From assembly GCF_027579695.1 (NCBI RefSeq), contig NC_083582.1, positions 5,020,378 through 5,084,377 of the forward strand: a stretch of 64,000 nucleotides of DNA, given 5' to 3'. Numbering within the stretch: position 1 is the stretch's first letter; each line of letters starts with the position of its first letter. Both the position numbers and the translations under genes were made by a program. The stretch comes from Neoarius graeffei (lineage: Eukaryota; Chordata; Actinopteri; Siluriformes; Ariidae). Below the pieces are notes generated by a model. The model ran no database searches. It was not told the DNA's origin and saw only the letters and a program-made list of their open reading frames with translations. Positions 42,914-55,280 of this stretch are shown piece after piece.

Positions 42914-43060
42914 ATATATAATATTATTATTTTTAAACGTTGAAACATTTAATTTCATTATTTTTAAGTCATTTTTGGTTGACAGCATTTCTTTATATGT
43001 GCCTAAGACTTTTGCACAGGACTGTGTATGTGTCTATATATATATACACACATACATACA

Positions 43061-43068
43061 TTGTTCAG

Positions 43069-43120
<52 letters not shown>

Positions 43121-43128
43121 CTGAACAA
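43061..43128. repeat. 68-bp perfect palindrome with AT core
   Basis: TTGTTCAGTTTC, about 22 AT units, then GAAACTGAACAA. The arms are exact reverse complements, so the whole can extrude as a cruciform. It lies 34 bp beyond element e. Confidence 0.95.
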
Positions 43129-44392
43129 TAATAATACAAAAAGAAATGAACTTTATTATTAAGCAGTTATTGGATGATGATGATTTGCTGACACCAAAGG
43201 CAGACACTAACAAATCACGATATTTTGTGAAAACGGAGTTCAATAATTTTAATCATTCAAATTATTAGTTATTCTTTTGAAATACTGATTATAAGGTTTG
43301 TGCGATGAGTCAAACAGTAACAAAGAAATTGAGCTGTGTTGACAAAAGTGCGGAGTGACTGCGGATGAGCAGACGGTTATTTGCCGTTCACGCAGCCAAT
43401 CAAACCGGCGTAAAAAATAATTTGAATGATAAACACATTTATTTGCATTTCCTAAGGAGTTATTATTAAAAAAAAAACCTCCTCACATGATTATCGCACC
43501 TATCTGAGACAGTTCCACTTAAAATGAATAAATGTTTGTCTAGAAGTAAGTTGAATAATGGAATATAATATAATTTAACTATAATTTCATCCTGTATTTG
43601 CATATGTGGAAGATGTCTTTATTTCTTATTTATAAAAAAAAAAAAACTTTGTTCTAAGGCTCATTAAATACTGAATTGTTTGTGTGTCTAATGAGTGTGT
43701 CTTTTTTTAAAATGAAATGGCTCATTTTTTATTTTCTTATTTCAATTTTGTCCATTTCTATCTTTCTTGTTGGGTTTTAACCAGGTTTCTATGGCAACGA
43801 ATAAATTGGAATAGAAAAATGTTACAATTATCTACTTTTTTTAGTTTAAAGCAACATTTCAGTCTCAATGAAAACGAACACTGTTTGTTTATTAATATTT
43901 TAGCTCGTAAATAGCTAAATGGTCACCATGGTGACTTATAGCTACCAGTTTAGCTTTGAGATCAAAAGAGTGATTTCTATAGAGCTGTAATACAGCTGTG
44001 AGCTGCTTTTTTTTGTTGTTGTTGTCCAGCTGTAATGTTCTGTTACTGACTCAGAAAACAAGACATATTTATAACGATGAAGCCGAACCCATGTTCGAAC
44101 TCATTGATGATGAGCTGATTAACTCTAAATGAATGTCAGTGGCTTTGGAACAGAGTTTATAGATTCACTGCAGTAATAACAGATTTATTATGACTCCTGT
44201 ACCGTCATATCACATGTTGTGAATTTCTGAGAATAAATAAACCTTCCTGAAATACTTGTAATTTGTCCATTGGTGGTTCTGCACATGTAGATGAAGGCTA
44301 AACTGTGAAATTATTTGTAGTTTTCATTTCTTCTTTTAAATAAATATGCATTCAGAGGCGATGGAAATGTGTTCCACCATCATAACATCTGA
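43129..44392. other. Intergenic AT-rich DNA, nothing recognised
   Basis: No gene, RNA or transposon terminus was identified. Short A/T homopolymers occur near 43465 and 43635. Confidence 0.5.
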
Positions 44393-44393
44393 T

Positions 44394-45500
44394 ACAGTGT
44401 CTTGCAAAAGTATTCATCCCCCTTGGTGTTTGTCCTGTTTTGTCGCATTACACACTGGAATTAAAATGGATTTTTGGAGGATTAGCACCATTTGATTTAC
44501 ACAACACGCCGACCACTTTAAAGGTGCACATTGTTTTATTGTGACACAAACAATAATTAAAATTAAAAAAAAACAGAAATCTGGAGTGTGCATAAGTATT
44601 CACCCCCCTCAAAGTCAATCCTTTGTAGAGCCACCTTTTGCTACAATTACAGCTGCAAGTCTCTTGGGGTGTGTCTCTATTAGCTTAGCACATCTAGCCA
44701 CTGGGATTTTTGCCCATTCCTCAAGGCAAAACTGCTCCAACTCCTTCAAGTTAGATGGGTTGAGTTGGTGTACAGCAATCTTCAAGTTATGCCACAGATT
44801 CTAAATTGGATTGAGTTCTGGGCTTTGACTCGGCCATTCCAAGACATTTAAATGTTTCCCTGTAAACAACTCCAGTGTAGCTTTAGCAGGATGTTTAGGG
44901 TCATTGTCCTGCTGGAACGTGAACCTTCATCCCAGTCTCAAACCTCTGGCTGACTCAAACAGGTTTTCCTCCAGAATTGCCCTGTATTTAGTGCCATCCA
45001 TCTTTCCTTCAGTCCTGACCAGCTTTCCTGTCTCTGCAGATGAAAAACATCCCCACAGCATGATGCTGCCACCACCATGCTTCACTGTAGGAATGGTGTT
45101 CTCAGGGTGTTGGGTTTGTGCCACACATGGCATTTCCCATGATGGCCAAAAAGTTCAATTTTAGTCTCATTTGACCAGAGAATCTTCTTCCATGTGTTTG
45201 GGGAGTCTGCCACATGCTGTTGGGCAAACTCCAAACGTGATTTCATAAGCAATTACCTTTTCCTGCCACTCTCCCATTAAGCCCCGCCCACTCTGTGGAG
45301 TGTACAGCTTAAAGTGGTCCTATGGACAGATACTCCCATCTCCGCTGTGGATCTTTGCAGCTCCTTCAGTGTTCTCTTTGGTGTCTTTGTTGCATCTCTG
45401 ATTAATGCTCTCCTTGCCCGGTCTGTGAGTTTTGGTGGGCGGGGCACACAACTTTCTCTCGTGAAGCAAAGCAAAGAAATGATGAACCGAGATGTCAGTT
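44394..45500 (-). pseudogene. Tc1-like transposon g, decayed transposase
   Basis: The element's 3' end (on plus: CAGTGTCTTGCAAAAGTATT at about 44394) is present. Minus-strand pieces read PPKLTDRARRALIRDATK (45440) and [20 protein letters not shown] (45080), both Tc1 transposase blocks. The 5' terminus is not seen near 45500, so it is probably truncated. Several frameshifts. Confidence 0.75.
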
Positions 45501-46183
45501 CTGATGCAGGGGATTGAGGGGGAAATGTGAGAAAATGTTTAATTTTAATTCATCATGAACAATATAGAGCGAATTAAATTTTATTTGTATTTTATTTGCC
45601 ATTTTTTAAAGTTATGTATTTATGATTTGTTTGTTTGTTTGACAGTTTGACATTTTCCCATTTATAAAATTTACAAGTGCACTAATAATCACTTTTAGAG
45701 AATTTAGATAACAAAAAATATCCTAAAACCATTAAAAGTAGCCAATAATGAAGGTCACAATTCTTAAAAAATTTAAAACAAAATTTAATTATTTTTTAAT
45801 AGTCTTCCTTTATTTGCATGCAGTTAGTAAATTTCCAGCTTTTGTAAATATGTGTTTAAAAGTTTAATTGTAATAAAGTATTATTTTACAGGTTGTAACT
45901 CAACGCTGATGTTAATCAATATGGCGGATCCCTTCAGAGTCGGTTAGCGGTTAATGCTAAATATCATTCCAGTGTTCTTTTAGTCAGACTGAGTCCTGGT
46001 TTTAGTAATTCAACAACATTTGTGAGTGAAATGTTTATAGTTCTGATGGTTTTGTCGAGTTTTTACTGTCATTCTGTGTTTTATATTGTTTCTATAAAAA
46101 GCATAAAGTGCTCTGTTCTATGAACTACTCTTACTACGAGGTAAGAAAATGTGTCTCTGTGCACACACACACACACACACACA
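45501..46183. other. Intergenic; possible first exon or promoter near 45921
   Basis: Mostly AT-rich. The stretch 45895-46140 looks different: it contains aATATGGCGGATCCC (45919-45933, YY1-like and Kozak-like) and a segment ending in TACTACGAG followed by gtaaga (46141), a good donor. No family is recognised, and the simplest splicing of the two pieces meets a stop codon. Confidence 0.25.
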
Positions 46184-46184
46184 C

Positions 46185-46553
46185 AGTACCAGTGAAAAGT
46201 TTGGACACACCTTCTAATTCAATATTTTTTCTTTATTTTTATGAATTGACAATACTGTATGGATTACTATCGGTGTGGAATAATGCTGTTTTATTATTTG
46301 TATTTTTATTATTTACTATTTACTGTTTGATCTCAAACGCATTAAGAAGGGAAGAAACTCATCCACTAATTACCTTTTGACGAGGCAGACCTGTTAATTG
46401 AAAAGCCTTCCAGGTGACTCCCTCATGAAGCTGGTGAAGATGATGCTAATAGTGTACAAAGCGTCATCAAGGTAAACGCTGGATACTTTGAAGAATCTTA
46501 AATATCAAACATATTTTTTTCACACTTTTTGTTTGCCACATAATTCCATATAC
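46185..46553. mobile_element. Tc1-type terminal fragment (AAAAGTTTGGACACACC family)
   Basis: It begins CAGTACCAGTGAAAAGTTTG, a common fish Tc1 terminus, and retains ATTCCATA(T/C) and GTTTGCCACATAATTCC words from the subterminal region. Much of the interior is deleted. Confidence 0.6.
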
Positions 46554-47188
46554 TGGCCACTTTATTAGAAACACCTTGCTAGTACCATGTTGGACCCCCT
46601 TTTGCCTTCAGAACCACCTTAATTCTTTGTGGCATAGATTCAACAAGGTGCTGGAAGCATTCCTCAGAAATTTTGGTCCATATTGACATAATAGCATCAC
46701 ACAGTTACTGCAGCTTTGTCGGCTGTACATCCATGATGCGAATCTCCCATTCCACCACATCCCAACAGTGTTCTATTGGATTAAGATCTGGTGACTGTGG
46801 AGGCCATTTGGTTCAGTGAACTCATTTTCATATTCAAGAAACCGGTTTGAGATGATTTGAGCTTTGTGACATGGCGTTTTATCCTGCTGGAAGTAGCCAT
46901 CAGAAGATGGGTACACCGTGGTCATAAAGGAATGGATGTGGTCAGCAACAATACTCAGGTAGGCTGTGGTGATCAAATGATGCTCAGTTGGTACTAAGGG
47001 GCCCAAAGTGTGCCAAGAAAATATCCCCCACACCATTACACCACCATCAGCAGCCTGAAACGTTAATACAAGGCAGGATGGATCTATGCTTTCATGTTGT
47101 TTACGCCAAATTCTGACCCTACCATCCGAATGGCACCGTAGAAATCGAGAGGGGAGTAAAACATTCTAATGACTGATCTGATACAGTT
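46554..47188 (-). pseudogene. Tc1/mariner-like transposase fragment (ACTGGCCACTTTATTAG family)
   Basis: The left end ACTGGCCACTTTATTAGAAA is a recognised terminal motif. Minus-strand frames read MVWGIFSWHTLGPLVPTEH, then FMTTVYPSSDGYFQQDKTPC, which holds the second catalytic D, and toward 46660-46800 the SPDLNPIEH-type block in another frame. The N-terminal half is missing. Confidence 0.75.
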
Positions 47189-47189
47189 A

Positions 47190-48792
47190 CAGTGGTGCTT
47201 GAAAGTTTGTGAACCCTTCAGAATTTTCTATATTTCTGCATAAATATGACCTAAAACATCATCAGATTTTCACACAAGTCCTAAAAGTAGATAAAGAGAA
47301 CCCAGTTACACAAATGAGACAAAAATATTATACTTGGTCACTTATTTATTGAGGAAAATGATCCAATATTACATATTTGTGAGTGGCAAAAGTATGTGAA
47401 CCTTTGCTTTCAGTATCTGGTGTGACCCCCTTGTGCAGCAGTAACTGCAACTAAACATTTCCAGTAACTGTTGATCAGTCCTGCACACCGGCTTGGAGGA
47501 ATTTTAGCCCATTCGTCCATACAGAACAGCTTCAACTCTGGGATGTTGGTGGGTTTCCTCACATGAACTGTTCACTTCAGGTCCTTCCACAGCATTTCCA
47601 TTGGATTAAGGTCAGGACTTTGACTTGGTCATTCCAAAACATTAACTTTATTCTTCTTTAACCATTCTTTGGTAGAACGACTTGTGTGCTTAGGGTCGTT
47701 GTCTTGCTGTATGACCCGCCTTCTCTTGAGAAGGCGACAGATGTCCTGACATTTTCCTTTTGAATTCGCTGGTATAATTCAGAATTCATTGTTCCATCAA
47801 TGATGGCAAGCCATCCTGGCTCAGATGCAGCAAAACAGGCCCAAACCATGATACTACCACCATCATGTTTCACAGATGGGATCAGGTTCTTATGCTGGAA
47901 TGCAGTGGTTTCCTTTCTCCAAACATAACGCTTCTCATTTAAATCAAAAAGTTCTATTCTGGTCTCAACCGTCCACAAAACATTTTTCCCGTAGCCTTCT
48001 GGCTTGTCCACGTGATCTTTAGCAAACTGCAGACGAGCAGCAATGTTCTTTTTGGAGAGCAGTGGCTTTCTCCTTGCAACCCTGCCATGAACACCATTGT
48101 TGTTCAGTGTTCTCCTGATGGTGGACTCATGAACATTAACATTAGCCAATGTGAGAGAGGCCTTCAGTTGCTTAGAAGTTACCCTGGGGTCCTTTGTGAC
48201 CTCGCCGACTATTACACGCCTTGCTCTTGGAGTGATCTTTGTTGGTCGACCACTCCTGGGGAGGGTAACAATGGTCTTGAATTTCCTCCATTTGTACACA
48301 ATCTGTCTGACTGTGGATTGGTGGAGTCCAAACTCTTTAGAGATGCTTTTGTAACCTTTTCCAGCCTGATGAGCATCAACAACGCTTTTTCTGAGGTCCT
48401 CAGAAATCTCCTTCATTCATGCCATGATACACTTCCAAAAACATGTGTTGTGAAGATCAGACTTTGATAGATCCCTGTTCTTTAAATAAAACAGGGTGCC
48501 CACTCACACCTGATTGTCATCCCATTGATTGAAAACACCTGACTCTAATTTCACCTTCAAATTAACTGCTAATCCTAGAAGTTCACATACTTTTGCCACT
48601 CACAGATATGTAATATTGGCTCATTTTCCTCAGTAAATAAGTGACCACGTATAATATTTGTGTCTCATTTGTTTAACTGGGTTCTCTTTATCTACTTTTA
48701 GGACTTGTGTGAAAATCTGATGATGTTTTAGTTCATATTTATGCAGAAATATAGAAAATTCTAAAGGGTTCACAAACTTTCAAGCACCACTG
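47190..48792 (-). mobile_element. Tc1-like transposon h (CAGTGGTGCTTGAAAG family)
   Basis: Complete ends CAGTGGTGCTTGAAAG at both sides, flanked by TA (47188-47189 and 48793-48794). Length is 1603 bp. Confidence 0.95.
47412..48425 (-). pseudogene. Tc1 transposase (element h), broken
   Basis: The ATG at 48425 is followed at codon 3 by TGA (48417-48419) where sister copies have CGA, a CpG-decay change. The frame is then open through HTH and first-D blocks (here WTVETR replaces WMDETK, so the first catalytic Asp is lost) to a small deletion near 47735 that shifts the frame before QQDNDPKH. The C-terminal part reads on in another frame to about 47412. Confidence 0.88.
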
Positions 48793-48809
48793 TATATTGT
48801 TATCTCACG

Positions 48810-49379
48810 GGTTGCTTAAATTGTCTGGTGGAAAGTCTGGTGCATGGGACAGTAAGTAAATTACTTCAGTGAGTGAGAGGGGTGCAGGGACCAGTAGTTC
48901 CCTAAGGTAGATCGGCACAAGATTATGCAAAACTTTGAAAGTAAGAAATAAGACTTTAAATGTAATCCAGGACAGAACTAGTAGCCAGTGTAGCTGAGAG
49001 AGGATGTGGGTGATGTGAGCAGAGTGTTTAGTATGAGTTAGAACTTGTTAGGTTTTGATTTGTTTGTACTAAAGGAGGTTGAATTAATAAAGTATGATCT
49101 AGGAATATAGACTTCTGCCGCCTAAGAGATTCTGCCTCACAGATCGATCCAGGAGCAAACAGTCACTGACACAGACACGTCACTGCTTGATGAAGCATTA
49201 CATCACTGGTTTAGCCTACACTACTTTATGAAAGAAGAGAGACATCATGTACCATTACATTACCCATCAGGATCATAGTCTTATGAAAAGTAGAAAGACA
49301 TTACTGGTCAAAATAACCTTTATTAAGCACAGAGCAGAATGTGTGAGAGAAGACAAATCTCAAGTATTTGACTAACCAA
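48810..49379 (-). pseudogene. L2-like LINE remnant and associated repeat, host of the L1 insertion
   Basis: On the minus strand 48810-49000 reads FKVLFLTFKVLHNLVPIYL and PAPLSLTEVIYLL, a decayed L2-like C-terminus. The continuation (49060-49379) matches a second copy at 59560-59720 (CCTAAGAGATTC, CTAACCAA). The L1 is inserted in this repeat. Confidence 0.55.
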
Positions 49380-49468
49380 GGAGTCACGTGACGTTCATGG
49401 CGGTGCAGTCGTAAATTTGTCGAGCTCTACTTACCACTCGTTACTTTTACGTTTTCTGGAAGCAAATT

Positions 49469-50489
49469 ATGCTGAACTACGTTAAAACCTCTAAAACTTC
49501 AGCACCACACACTACTGATGCTACCAAAGAAGCCGAACAGTCTCCACTGAAGAAGAGATTCAGAGAATCATCAACTAGCATCTCGAGAGCAGATCTTGAA
49601 AGCGCCATCTTAGCTGGAGTGAAGCAAGCCCTAGCCGAACAGATAGCAGAGCTAAACACCATCGTTACTGCTGCAGTCAAAGCTGCTTTAGATGATGTTC
49701 TCCTTCCACAAATATCCAACCTAAGACTTGAATTGAAGACCACCACAGATACTATGACAACAGCAACAGGCCAAATTGAACAACTAGGGAAAACGGTTAA
49801 ACGTCTTCAGTCAAGGTGTGATTCTACACAGGCAGCGGCTAGACATGATAGAGACCAGGTCACTGCTATGAGGCTGAAAATCGACGAATTGCACATCAAA
49901 ATGGCTGACATGGAAGGCCGAAGCAGAAGATCCAATTTACGTTTAGTTGGCCTGAGCGAAGGAGTGGAAGGTGAGAACTGCATCGCATTCTTAAAGGCAA
50001 ACCTGCCTATATGGATCCCTGCTGTTGTGGGACGAGACATCAGGATAGAACAAGCCCATCGCTTGTACTCTGACAAGTCCAGTAATGCTAGCCGCCCACG
50101 CACAATCATATTTAAACTGCTAGATTACACCGACAGACAAGCCATCCTAAGCGGTGCAAGAGCAGTGCATCCGATTAAACATGGTATGGACACTCTATGT
50201 TTCTTTCCGGACTTCAGGCGCAGACACCACCAAGAAACGAAAGGCCTTTGCTGAAGCCAGAAAGCAGATAGAGGCATACGGGATCCAGACGTTTCTCCTG
50301 TTCCCTGCTACACTGAAGATCACTCACCGTGGCAGGCAAATTCTGTGTCGATCACCGGCTGAAGCAGAGCAGTTCCTCATGGCTAACAACCTTACCCCCA
50401 GGGAGGCCGTTGGCTCTACACCGGAGGGAGAAAGAGAGGCTTTGGGGGTCGACCGAATACCCGAAGTGGATGGCGAGGTCTCTGCATAA
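49469..50489 (+). pseudogene. L1 ORF1 protein, one frameshift
   Basis: ORF1p binds L1 RNA as a trimer. The first frame (49469-50254) has a basic N-terminus, a heptad-rich coiled coil (about residues 45-150), then the RRM start DMEGRSRRSNLRLVGLSEG and AHRL. A frameshift lies near 50200. The second frame supplies the C-terminal domain (KRKAFAEARKQI, YPATLKI-like LLFPATLKITHRG) and ends TAA at 50487-50489. The length (about 340 aa) is normal for L1. Confidence 0.85.
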
Positions 50490-51057
50490 CTCCAGATGGA
50501 TACCTACGCTTACTGCAAGTACTGATTGAAGAAGCCGTCTTGTGTAGCTAACTCTAATGAATCCATAGCTCTTTTGCGTTGGTGACATGATTTTGATAGC
50601 AGAGCTCTCTGGCTTCCTGTAACGTTAGCATATGTTTTTGTGTTGCGTGCATTAACATTCTCATAATTTGAAAGGTATTGATGGACTTCTAGGTTGGTTA
50701 ATGCAGTAGTTTGCTGCATGAATTTCTTTAAACCTTTACTCTGATCAAAGAGCTAGCAATATTTTGCTCTACTTTTCATTTATTCATGTCACTGTAATGA
50801 GTGGGGTGGGTATGGGGTTGCATCGCTGGGAAGAACCACGACTCTGAAATTGTCTTTTTTTTTGCTAGCCAAAGGGGCTTTTCTGATGAACTCCTTGTGA
50901 CTTGTAAAGTATTTGTATATAGTTAAGATTGCAGTTATTTGTATAGTTTCGCTGGCAGCTGTTAACTTTTCTCTTGTCTGGGTATGGAATTTGACTCATA
51001 GGGCGATTGTTAAGAAATATTGTTTCTCAATCCTGCATCTCTTCTACCTAAGTAACC
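50490..51057 (+). other. L1 inter-ORF spacer
   Basis: About 570 bp of non-coding sequence between ORF1 and ORF2. No feature was recognised. Confidence 0.6.
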
Positions 51058-51840
51058 ATGTCTAGTCTAAACTTTATATCCTGGAATATGTGTGGCCTTA
51101 ATACACCTGTAAAGCGAACCCGTTGCTTAGAGTTTCTGAACCGCAAAGCGATATCCATAGCATTTGTGCAAGAAACTCACTTGAAAGAGGAGGATGTAAA
51201 TCGCTTCCAAAACAAGAACTATAAGTTATTAGCACACTCCTGTGCTTCTAATAAATCCAAAGGCGTACTGATATTGGCTAAGAGGTCTTTACGTTTAACC
51301 GTTAACTTAGTGCAGGGGTGCCAGGGTGAAATTGGTCAGGGGGCCAGATTGTTTTCAAGTGGGACCTCGGGGGGCCGCATTACCGGCGTGACAAGACCAA
51401 ACATTAAACAAATAGACATACTATTTGATATCATTTATGAATATAAATATTATTTATAAATGTTTGTTTTTTTAAATAATAAAAAAAACAACAAAATGGA
51501 CAAGGACACATAAAAACACAACTAAACTGTAAATTACTTTGATCAGATTTATTGACAACTTGCACATAAAACCATGTCAATACACAGGCCTAATTAGGCC
51601 AATTAAAAAAGATGGCCCTAAGTAGCCCTAAAGAAGTCAAAAGATGTGCCAAGGTTAAGTACTCCACCAACAGGCCAAGTGACTAAATATTCACTAGAAC
51701 TTAATAATAAAAAGACATAAATAACAGATGGTACATTAACTTAAACAACTCCCACAAACTCCCACTCCCACAAACATACCCTCCCAATCATTACTTCACA
51801 GCACTATGTTACATGGGCAGACAAGCCAGCTACATTTTAC

Positions 51841-53116
51841 ATGTCGAAGCCAGAAGCCTTTTATTTTTCACCAGCTTGTCCACATTGGGGGACAGGCTCT
51901 GGGCCGTGGCTATTTTCATTGAGATGTCCATGTGTCATACGATTGCGCATTTTCGATTTATTAATATTCATAACTGAAAATGCCTGCTCACATAAATATG
52001 TTGTCCCAAACATCTCATCTCATCTCATCTCATTATCTCTAGCCGCTTTATCCTTCTACAGGGTCGCAGGCAAGCTGGAGCCTATCCCAGCTGACTACGG
52101 GCGAAAGGCGGGGTACACCCTGGACAAGTCGCCAGGTCATCACAGGGCTGACACATAGACACAGACAACCATTCACACTCACGGTCAATTTAGAGTCACC
52201 AGTTAACCTAACCTGCATGTCTTTGGACTGTGGGGGAAACCGGAGCACCCGGAGGAAACCCACGCAGACACGGGGAGAACATGCAAACTCCACACAGAAA
52301 GGCCCTCGCCGGCCCCGGGGCTCGAACCCAGGACCTTCTTGCTGTGAGGCGACAGCGCTAACCACTACACCACCGTGCCGCCCTTGTCCCAAACATACAG
52401 AGTATTTTACCTGCAAATGCAGTGATAGTCGGGTACTCAGGTGGCAACGATTGGTAGAATGATTCAATACCAACAGATTTGTACATGTCCTTCAACTGCG
52501 TGCAGCATTGCAAGTCTATCAGTTCCATTTGCATCGCCTCGGTGACCTCGGAAGCATCCGTGGTGAATGGAGAGCCAAAAAACGCAAAGTCCTTTTCCAG
52601 TTCAGTGAAAACCGTGAATCGATTGGCAAACTCGTGCATGAGACCGGAAAGCAAGTTTGCATACTTGTCCATGCTCTGATGACTGACAGACAGAGATTTC
52701 AAACAGGGGAAGTGGGCTGCATTGCGCTGACAGAGCTGTGCCTTCCATAACGCAAGTTTACGTTGAAACGCACGGACACCGTCGTAATACTCGGTAACGA
52801 GTTTGTTGCGACCTTGCATATTAACATTCAATAAGTTCAGGTGTTCGGTAATGTCCACTAAAAAGGCAAGGTCCCTGGTCCATTCGGTGTCGTCCAATTC
52901 CTCCACAGGCTTCCCTTTAGCCTGCATGAACTCGGCTATCTCTTTGCGCAATTTGTAGAACCGTTTGAGCACTGCGCCTCGGCTCAACCAACGCACATCG
53001 GTGCAAATCTCCGCCTCTGACGTCAATGCGATCGGCAGTGAAAGACAGGTAATTGTTCTGTAATAATTGTTCGATGGGGTGTGGCAGACATTGATGGCTC
53101 TCTGCCGGCCGAACAA
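51841..53116 (-). pseudogene. hAT transposase C-terminal half (GTF2IRD2/Charlie-like), SINE-interrupted
   Basis: The minus-strand frame reads CTDVRWLSRGAVLKRFYKLR, EFMQAKGKPVEELDDTEW, LAFLVDITEHLNLLNVNMQG and HFPCLKSLSV. After SINE copy 6 it resumes with YLCEQAFSVMNINKSKMRNR, the hAT C-terminal dimerisation block, ending near DM-stop at 51841. These blocks resemble the Charlie-derived part of GTF2IRD2 and related ZBED-type proteins. The N-terminal BED finger and first catalytic region are absent, so this copy was internally deleted before SINE insertion. Confidence 0.75.
52014..52383 (-). mobile_element. tRNA-derived SINE (V-SINE-like), copy 6
   Basis: Target duplications TTGTCCCAAACAT lie at 52001-52013 and 52384-52396. 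Nested within the hAT-Charlie-like transposase. It is slightly shorter in the core than its sisters: the ACATTCACACCTA segment is missing. Confidence 0.93.
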
Positions 53117-55280
53117 TTAGAGGGCCATCAGCAAGGGGGCCGGATTAGATGTTCATTCGGGCCGGATCCGGCCCGCGGGCCGCCACCATGGCACCAGTGA
53201 CTTAGTGGGAGGAGATGACCTTGGCCGTTTTGTCTATGCAGCGGTCACAGTAAATCATACCAAACTCCTGTTGACATCCATTTATGCCCCAAACAAACCT
53301 GATCAACAATTTTTTCACAATATCACAGACAAATTATTAGAATTCAGTGACCACAATACCATTATAGGGGGAGACTTTAATGCATCCATTAATTTAGGGT
53401 TGGATCGTTCATCTATTATACCTAACTACTCTACCTCTATGTCTTCATCTTTGCTTAATAGCTTTATTACAGAATTGAATCTAACTGACCCATGGCGTGT
53501 GCATAATCCCCATGTGAAAGGATACACATTTTATTCTCCAAGACACAAATCATTCTCTAGAATTGATTATATTTTTGTTAGCGCACCCTTACTTCAGTGC
53601 ATGTCCTCTATTGATATATTGCCTATCTTGATTTCAGCCCACTCTCCCATTATCTGTAATATGACCCGTGTCCACACTTGTCAAATCCTGTAGATGGCGT
53701 TTTAATGATTCATTGCTATATGATGTGTCATTTTTAGATCAACTCAGAACAGGGCTTATGGAATTTCTGGAACATAACTTGGACCATTGCCCAAACCCAC
53801 AGGTGCTTTGGGAAGTTACAAAATGCTATATACGAGGGAACTGTATTGCTTTTTCCTCAAATGCTAAGAGTCTTAAAAACAAACGCTTCACTGATCTGGA
53901 ACAGGAAATAAAGTGTTTGGAATACCAGCAGACCCAGTCTTTCTCAGAAGAAGCTTGTCAGAGACTTTTGGCATTGAAATTAGAATACAACTGTCTATCA
54001 ATGTCCAAAGCTGAGTTTATTATTCACAAAACTAAACAGAAATATTATTTTTATTCAGACAAAACTAGTCATCTGCTTGCATTGAGGGTGAAAGAAACAG
54101 AGTCCAAAGCTAATACAGATTTAATACGAAACAGAGACGGTAAAATTCTCACCGATCCTAGTGCTATTAATAACACCTTTAAAGAATTTTATTCCACATT
54201 GTATTCTTCAGAGGTGGTCCTTGGCATAGACTCATGCAAAACATTTTTAGAGAACCTTAACCTACCAGTCCTTTCAGCACAGGATAGAGAACTTCTAGAA
54301 GAGCCATTAACCCTGGAGGAATTTTATAAGGCAGCCAAGTCACTCAAAAAAGGTAAATCCCCAGGTCCTGATGGCGTTCCCCCAGAATTATACTTGGCTG
54401 TCTGGGATGTGGTCGGGCCCCAATACAGGACTCAATGATCTATGCAATCAAATACGGTACTCTTCATCGAGATCAAAACACAGCACTTATACAGAAGAAA
54501 CATAAAGACCCATTAGATTGCTCTAGTTATCGTCCTATCTCTTTAATTAATAGTGATGTAAAAATTCTAGCTAAGGTCTTGGTTTCCCGTGTCGAGCCCG
54601 TATTGGACAATCTGATTCACTTTGATCAAACTGGGTTTCTTAGAGGGCGGCTAGCCTCAGATAACATGCGGCACCTGCTACACATTATTGAACATGCTCA
54701 TACATATCCTGACACCTGTGCAGCCTTCTCTCTTGATGCACTCAAGGCTTTTGATAGACTTGAATGGGACTACCTACCGTATGGGTTGTATTGACTCACT
54801 TTGGTTTTGGTCCTAAATTTATAAATATCATTCAGACCCTTTACAAACATCCTACAGCTTCTATCTCAACAGGTACTTCCCAGTCTCTACCCTTTCCATT
54901 ACAGAGAGGCTGTCGCCAAGGCTGTCCTCTATCACCCCTCCTCTTTGCTCTCTCATTGGAACCCTTAGCCCAGGCCATTAGGCAAAGCCCAGTTATTTCC
55001 CCAGTTACATTATTTGGCTCTCAACATCACATATCATTGTATGTGGACGACATAATTTTGTACTTGTCAGACTTAAACATATCTATACCAAAGGTGTTAC
55101 AGTTGTTCAACCAATTTAGCAATATGTCAGGATACAAGATAAATTGGGATAAGTCATCTTTGATGGCCCTTAATACCATTTCTCAACACATCATCCTCCC
55201 TAGGAACATTGCATTCACTAAATCATTCACATATCTTGGAATTAAAATAACAGATTCTCTGTCAAGGATCATTCATATTA

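Larger units (their letters stand above)
39773..43026. mobile_element. Tc1/mariner-like element e, decayed, with nested L2-like LINE and Tc1
   Basis: Inverted ends CACAGTACTGTGCAAATGTC at the left and the complement of CACAGTCCTGTGCAAAAGTC at the right are flanked by TA (39771-39772 and 43027-43028). The left 420 bp hold a decayed Tc1 interior. The middle is taken up by an L2-like fragment (40195-41248) and Tc1 element f. Confidence 0.75.
51313..53199 (-). mobile_element. hAT-Charlie-like transposon 5, inserted in L1 ORF2
   Basis: A perfect 8-bp duplication ACTTAGTG (51305-51312 and 53200-53207) flanks termini CAGGGGTGCCAGGGTG at the left and the complement of CACTGGTGCCATGGTG at the right. 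It holds a partial minus-strand transposase and a nested SINE. Removing it restores the L1 frame. Confidence 0.88.

Noticed and set aside
45921-45942. First coding exon reading MADPFRV
   Set aside because: The following donor (gttagc) is weak, and joining to the next exon-like segment gives an immediate stop. Kept only as a low-interest finding.
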